DNA from: Gemmatimonas phototrophica
GTDB taxonomy: Bacteria > Gemmatimonadota > Gemmatimonadetes > Gemmatimonadales > Gemmatimonadaceae
DNA: 29,605 nt
Direction: 5' to 3'
NCBI GenBank assembly: GCA_945870175.1
Contig: CAMBRJ010000004.1
Coordinates: 1-29,605, forward strand
Positions within the stretch are counted from its first letter, which is position 1; the number at the start of each line of letters is the position of its first letter. Of this stretch, positions 25,939 through 29,605 are shown piece after piece. Under the pieces are notes generated by a model, which was not told the origin of the DNA, searched no databases, and saw only the letters and a program-made list of their open reading frames with translations. Position numbers and translations under genes: made by a program.

Positions 25939-27624
25939 TCACGACAGCCCCTCGATCGTGCCGTCCGGGCGCACCTTCATGCGCTCGGCCGCCGGTGATT
26001 TCGACAACCCCGGCATGGTCATGATGTCGCCGCATTTGGCCACCACGAATCCGGCACCGGCCGAGCCGCTCACTTCGTGCACGGTCATGCGGAAGTTGGT
26101 CGGCACGCCAAGCTTGGTGGCGTCGTCGGTGAGTGAGTACTGCGTCTTCGCCATACACACCGGCGTGTTGCCCATGCCGTGCTGCTCCAGCCACGCGATC
26201 GACTTTTCCGCAGCCGGCGAGTAGTCCACGCCATCGGCGCCGTACACCTTGGCGGCGATCGTTTCGATCTTTTCGCGAATCGGCAGCGCGGTGTCGTACA
26301 GCGGACGGAAGTTCGCCGACTTGGAATCGAGCAGCGCCAGCACTTCGTGCGCCAACGCTTCGCCACCGGCACCACCGTTCGCCCACACGTCGCACAGCGC
26401 CACGCGCACGCCGTATTTCGCGGCGTAGTCGGCTACCATCGCCAACTCGGCCGCCGTGTCGGAGAGCCGGCGATTGATCGCGACCACCACCGGCACACCG
26501 AACTGTCGCACGTTCGTGATGTGATGCGCGAGATGCGGCAGTCCGCGCTCGAGCGCGCCGAGGTCTTCCTGATCGAGCATGGTCTTGGGCAGTCCACCCT
26601 GCATCTTGAGTGAACGCACGGTGGCCACCAGCACCGCCGCTTCGGGATTGAGTCCACCGGCGCGGCACTTGATGTCGAAGAACTTTTCCGCGCCCAGGTC
26701 GGAGCCGAAGCCGGCTTCGGTCACGACGATATCCGCCAGCGCGAGACCGGCGCGCGTGGCCACCAGACTGTTGCAGCCGTGCGCGATGTTGCCGAACGGA
26801 CCGGCGTGCAGAATGGCCGGACCGCCTTCGAGCGTCTGCACCAGATTCGGGCGCAGCGCGTCTTTCAGCAGCAATGACATGGCACCCGTCGCCTGCAAAT
26901 CGCGTGCGCGAATCGGGGTGCGCTCTTTGCCGCTGGTGGTGCCCACGATGATGTTGCCGAGGCGTTGCTCGAGGTCTTCGGCATCGGACGCGAGTGCGAT
27001 GATGGCCATGACTTCACTGGCGGGGATGATCACCCAGCGCTCCTCGCGCATCACCCCGTTGCCGGCGCCCACGCCGATGATGGCCTGACGTAGCGCGCGG
27101 TCGTTCATGTCGATCGTGCGCGGCCAGGTGATGCGCTTCGTGTCGAGGCCCAGTGCATTGCCGTGATACAGGTGATTGTCGAGCATGGCCGACAGCAGGC
27201 TGTGCGCGCTGGCGATGGCGTGGAAGTCCCCGGTGAAGTGCAGGTTGATGTCGTCCATCGGCAGCACTTGTGCGTAGCCGCCGCCGGCCGCGCCGCCTTT
27301 GACGCCGAACACCGGACCCAAGCTGGGCTCGCGCATGCAGAGCACGGCGTTGTGCCCAATGCGGCGAAGCGCTTGCGAGAGGCCGACGCTGACCGTGCTC
27401 TTGCCTTCACCTGCCGGGGTGGGGCTGATGGCCGTGACCAGCACTAATCTGCCTTTGGGGGGCTGCGAGGCCAGCGCGAGGGGTAGCTTGGCCTTGTAGC
27501 GTCCGTACTGGTCGATGTCGTCGGGGCCGAGGCCGAGGTCGGCCGCCACCGCGGTGATCGGGCGCAGGCGTGCCTGCTGTGCGATCTCGATATCCGACGG
27601 GACGTACGGAGGGGTGGCGGTCAT
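25939..27624 (-). CDS. fhs: Formate-tetrahydrofolate ligase
   Basis: A 561-residue ligase that makes 10-formyl-tetrahydrofolate from formate, ATP and tetrahydrofolate, feeding purine and formyl-Met synthesis. The P-loop TPAGEGKST is at residues 69-77. Other family segments are LRPITAVAADLGL near the N-terminus, REPSLGPVFG, GGGYAQVLPM and DINLHFTGDFHAI, and GFGSDLGAEKFFDIKCR. Length is normal for the family (about 555-560). The frame is open upstream to 28020, but that part is His/Arg-rich and not family-like; ATG 27624 gives the standard N-terminus. No strong ribosome site precedes it. It appears monocistronic, with no terminator visible before the convergent globin gene. Confidence 0.95.
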   Translation of the reverse strand: MTATPPYVPSDIEIAQQARLRPITAVAADLGLGPDDIDQYGRYKAKLPLALASQPPKGRLVLVTAISPTPAGEGKSTVSVGLSQALRRIGHNAVLCMREPSLGPVFGVKGGAAGGGYAQVLPMDDINLHFTGDFHAIASAHSLLSAMLDNHLYHGNALGLDTKRITWPRTIDMNDRALRQAIIGVGAGNGVMREERWVIIPASEVMAIIALASDAEDLEQRLGNIIVGTTSGKERTPIRARDLQATGAMSLLLKDALRPNLVQTLEGGPAILHAGPFGNIAHGCNSLVATRAGLALADIVVTEAGFGSDLGAEKFFDIKCRAGGLNPEAAVLVATVRSLKMQGGLPKTMLDQEDLGALERGLPHLAHHITNVRQFGVPVVVAINRRLSDTAAELAMVADYAAKYGVRVALCDVWANGGAGGEALAHEVLALLDSKSANFRPLYDTALPIREKIETIAAKVYGADGVDYSPAAEKSIAWLEQHGMGNTPVCMAKTQYSLTDDATKLGVPTNFRMTVHEVSGSAGAGFVVAKCGDIMTMPGLSKSPAAERMKVRPDGTIEGLS

Positions 27625-27710
27625 TCGACTCGGTTCATGAAGTGAAAGACGATGTCCCACTGGGGGACCGGATGCTCCCGCATCGGCCGTTCCGGATGCA
27701 TGTTGGGTGC
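27625..27710. other. Short intergenic region upstream of formate ligase
   Basis: This gap contains a small stem, GATGC-TCCC-GCATC (27671-27684), and a repeated TGCATGT motif (27697-27713 region). No clear -10 box for either strand and no match by eye to a known folate riboswitch. Confidence 0.3.
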
Positions 27711-28133
27711 ATGTCCCACCCGAGTCATCCTGCCGACCAACGCACGCCCCGAACATACCGTAGACCGCGACGGTTCGCCGGGCGCGCCCGTGCGGCGGCC
27801 GCGGCGCGCGATTCCACGCGGACCGACGCCTTGGCTGCCTATGGCGATGGCGGTGGTGCATACTTCCCCTCGCTACTGCTGGCTGACGGGTCCATCGCGC
27901 GGGAGCGGGTGCGTCGCGAGGTGCTTGAGGGGGATCTGGTGCCGCTCGCGGCACCGCAAGATGAGCCGGGCTGGGCGATCTGCAATGGACTGCGTTTCGG
28001 ATATCGTGGCGCCGATTCACTGACGACGTGGCGCCCAGCGGGTAGTTCGTGGCAGTCGGCTCGCCGACTCGCCGACTCCGTGCGAGCGACGCGCCCTATG
28101 GCGCCCGCCGCAATCCGACAGAGGACTTCATGA
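27711..28133 (+). CDS. Hypothetical small protein, doubtful
   Basis: A 140-codon frame whose stop overlaps the ATG of the next gene as ATGA, the usual junction of real operons in this window. From about residue 40 the translation looks protein-like (for example AAYGDGGGAYFPSLLLADGS and LRFGYRGADSLTTWRPAG), and third-position GC is roughly 70 percent by hand count. The first 35 residues are very rich in Arg, Pro and Ala and may be untranslated; a later start is possible. ATG 27696 is an upstream alternative. I do not recognise the family. If not coding, the 500 bases from 27625 to 28129 would be an unusually long gap for this region. Confidence 0.42.
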   Translation: MSHPSHPADQRTPRTYRRPRRFAGRARAAAAARDSTRTDALAAYGDGGGAYFPSLLLADGSIARERVRREVLEGDLVPLAAPQDEPGWAICNGLRFGYRGADSLTTWRPAGSSWQSARRLADSVRATRPMAPAAIRQRTS

Positions 28134-28768
28134 TCGTTTCCGTATTCGGCGCCTCCGGGCGTACAGGTCACGCGTTTATTGCCAGCGCGACCGACGCCGG
28201 GATTTCGTTGCGGCTGCATTATCGGGCAAAGCCATCGGAGACGGTGCCGACGTCGTCCACGGTCGTGGTGGGATCGCTCAATGATCCCACGGCCGTGCGC
28301 GAAGTGTTGCGCGGCGCCGACGCCGCGGTCGTGCTGTTTGGTCCGCACAACGACGCGCGCATCCCGTTCTGCGCCGCCGCCACCAAGAAGATCATCGCCG
28401 CCATGCACACGCAGTCGCAGGGTCGGTTGTTGGTGGTCACCGGCGCGATGACGGGTGGCATGCCGTCCAACGTGTCGCTGTTCATGCGCTTCATGCGCAA
28501 AATCGTGCAGCGGTCGGCGCATGACGGCATGGTGGAGGATCGCAACGAGCAGGAACGCCTCGTGCGGAACAGCACGCTGGCCGGCTGGACGCTGGTCAAG
28601 CCGCCGCGTCTCACCGACGACCCGGCCACCGACGCGGTGGACGTTGGCCCGGAGCTCTCCGTCGGGATACGGAGTAGCATTTCCCGGGCATCGTTGGCCA
28701 ACGCGCTGGTGCGTGAAATTCAAGAGCCGCGCTTCGCGCAGCAGGCCGTGTACGCGGCCAATCGCTGA
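28130..28768 (+). CDS. NAD(P)H-binding Rossmann protein (atypical SDR, NmrA/BVR-B-like)
   Basis: A 212-residue atypical short-chain dehydrogenase. The N-terminus has the nucleotide-binding motif VFGASGRTG (5-13), followed by an SLNDPTAVREVL acidic-loop region, the strand DAAVVLFGP, and LLVVTGAM, all in the order seen in the SDR_a5/NmrA/biliverdin-reductase-B group. Near the end, LAGWTLVKPPRLTDDP matches the typical substrate-side segment of this group. No catalytic YxxxK is evident, as expected for this group. The frame is open upstream, but ATG 28130 places the Rossmann strand at the N-terminus. Substrate unknown. Confidence 0.85.
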   Translation: MIVSVFGASGRTGHAFIASATDAGISLRLHYRAKPSETVPTSSTVVVGSLNDPTAVREVLRGADAAVVLFGPHNDARIPFCAAATKKIIAAMHTQSQGRLLVVTGAMTGGMPSNVSLFMRFMRKIVQRSAHDGMVEDRNEQERLVRNSTLAGWTLVKPPRLTDDPATDAVDVGPELSVGIRSSISRASLANALVREIQEPRFAQQAVYAANR

Positions 28769-28804
28769 GTCGCCGACGTTATCCTCCCTTCAACCGATCC
28801 TGTC

Positions 28805-29188
28805 ATGTCCGACGTCCGCAAGCAGAACTGGGATGACCTTCCCATCGAAGAGCTCACGCCGCTGATCGGTCGCCGACTGATCTACAGCGACAAGATGATG
28901 CTCGCGCACGTGTACCTGAAGCAGGGTGCCATCGTGCCGGCACACGACCACATCAACGAACAGTTCACCTACGTCCTGTCGGGAACGCTGCGCTTCTGGC
29001 TTGGCGAACATGCCGATGCGCCGGGTGATACCTACACCGATGTCGGTGCCGGCGACGTGCTGGTGATTCCGAGTAACGTGCGGCATCGCGCCGAAGCGCT
29101 CGAGGATACGCTCGACGTCGACATCTTCAATCCGCCGCGGCAGGACTGGATCGACAAGACCGACGATTATCTCCGCGGGACGCGCTGA
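28805..29188 (+). CDS. Small cupin-domain protein
   Basis: A 127-residue single-domain cupin. Motif 1 is PAHDHINEQFTYVLSG, giving metal ligands His, His and Glu. Motif 2 is GDVLVIPSNVRHRAEA, giving the final His. The beta-barrel is complete and the length is typical of stand-alone cupins, which act as small dioxygenases, isomerases or sensors. It shares one base with the following SDR gene (TGATG), so the two probably act in one pathway, perhaps on a sugar or a carboxylic acid; this is only a guess from pairing. Confidence 0.88.
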   Translation: MSDVRKQNWDDLPIEELTPLIGRRLIYSDKMMLAHVYLKQGAIVPAHDHINEQFTYVLSGTLRFWLGEHADAPGDTYTDVGAGDVLVIPSNVRHRAEALEDTLDVDIFNPPRQDWIDKTDDYLRGTR

Positions 29189-29605
29189 TGGATCTCGGCA
29201 TCGCGGGAAAAGTGGCGCTGGTGTGCGGCGCGAGTCGTGGTATCGCGTTTGCAGCCGCGGAGGAGTTCGCGCGTGAAGGCTGCACGCTGGTGATCTGCTC
29301 ACGCGATGCCGCCTCGGTCGGCCGGGCGCAAGCGAAGCTCGAAGCGCTCGGCGCGTCGGTCACGGCGATCGTGGCTGATCTGGCCACCGAGGCCGGCATG
29401 GCTGATGTGATCGCGCAGACGATGGCGGCGCATGGTCGCGTGGACATTCTGGTGGCGAACACCGGTGGTCCGCCAACCGGCGCGGCGATGTCGCACTCGT
29501 GGGAGGCGTGGGCGCAGGCTAGCGAACTACTGCTGCGCAGCGTGGTGGAACTCACGCGAGCGTTCGTGCCGGGCATGCGTGAGCGGAAGTGGGGGCGGGT
29601 GGTGT
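29188..29605 (+). CDS. Short-chain dehydrogenase/reductase, 3' end beyond window
   Basis: The first 139 residues of a classical SDR. The cofactor motif is CGASRGIAFA (the usual TGxxxGIG form with Cys in place of Thr), followed by VICSRD for the NADP-type loop, ADLA, and VANTGGPPTG in place of the common NNAG motif. The NTGGPP form is seen in a subgroup of 3-oxoacyl-ACP-reductase-like SDRs. The catalytic Ser-Tyr-Lys lie beyond the window. Coupled to the cupin gene by TGATG. Confidence 0.88.
   Translation, partial: MDLGIAGKVALVCGASRGIAFAAAEEFAREGCTLVICSRDAASVGRAQAKLEALGASVTAIVADLATEAGMADVIAQTMAAHGRVDILVANTGGPPTGAAMSHSWEAWAQASELLLRSVVELTRAFVPGMRERKWGRVV

Noticed and set aside
27625..27710. Tetrahydrofolate riboswitch upstream of formate ligase
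   Set aside because: Only a short stem is visible, with no match by eye to the known folate-riboswitch core, and those riboswitches are known mainly from Firmicutes.
27625..28020. N-terminal extension of formate-tetrahydrofolate ligase
   Set aside because: It would lengthen the protein by about 130 residues beyond the family norm with His/Arg/Pro-rich sequence.

Overview
The window is high-GC bacterial chromosome, densely packed with genes. I infer Gemmatimonadota (a Gemmatimonas-like aerobe or microaerobe). The grounds are a fused CcoN-CcoO cytochrome oxidase subunit with a one-heme CcoP, a large exported Asp-box (VPS10/sortilin-like) protein, a Tat-exported NAD-epimerase homologue, and the base composition. 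This placement rests on gene content only. No rRNA, tRNA, CRISPR array, transposase or phage gene was seen.

Layout. (1) 1-5577, minus strand: a cbb3 cytochrome c oxidase operon ccoNO-ccoQ-ccoP-ccoG-ccoH followed by a SafE/TauE-type membrane protein cut by the window edge. (2) 5760-6823, plus, divergent from the oxidase: a Tat-exported DUF411 (CopG-like) putative copper protein coupled to a GNAT acetyltransferase. (3) 6736-8399, minus: an olsB-olsA pair for ornithine lipid synthesis; its 3' end overlaps the GNAT gene tail to tail. (4) 8569-14123, plus: five overlapping genes, namely an esterase, an M19 dipeptidase, a Tat-exported NAD-epimerase-like protein, its cytoplasmic paralogue and an ATP:ADP-antiporter-family transporter. 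(5) 14124-14769: non-coding, holding two direct copies of a 146-bp element, each with a long internal hairpin. (6) 14770-18084: the giant Asp-box protein, separated by a bidirectional terminator from a minus-strand ankyrin protein. (7) 18963-20952: a lipoprotein glycerophosphodiesterase and, converging on it, an acyl-ACP desaturase. (8) 21003-23276: an MsbA-like ABC exporter flanked on both sides by copies of a second palindromic element whose core is 122 bp in both copies, then a 33-bp tandem repeat. (9) 23323-25930, plus: DEAD-box helicase, YigZ/IMPACT protein and a Vitreoscilla-type globin, translationally coupled. (10) 25939-27624, minus: formate-tetrahydrofolate ligase. (11) 27711-29605, plus: a doubtful small ORF, an NAD(P)-binding protein, a cupin and the start of an SDR dehydrogenase.

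How the genes fit together. Respiration at low oxygen (cbb3 oxidase and a globin) and copper handling (DUF411, SafE) fit one another. Ornithine lipid synthesis, the desaturase, the glycerophosphodiesterase and the lipid-type ABC exporter form a loose membrane-lipid theme. Most same-strand neighbours overlap by ATGA, GTGA or TGATG, and this fixes several start codons upstream or downstream of the longest reading frame. Several operon-leading genes instead carry a TANNNT -10-like box 6-8 bases before the ATG and no Shine-Dalgarno sequence, which suggests leaderless transcripts.

The least explained parts are the three kinds of intergenic palindromic element (8452-8531; 14235-14637; 21003-21181 with 23041-23177) and the five-gene operon at 8569-14123 with its exported nucleotide-binding epimerase paralogue.
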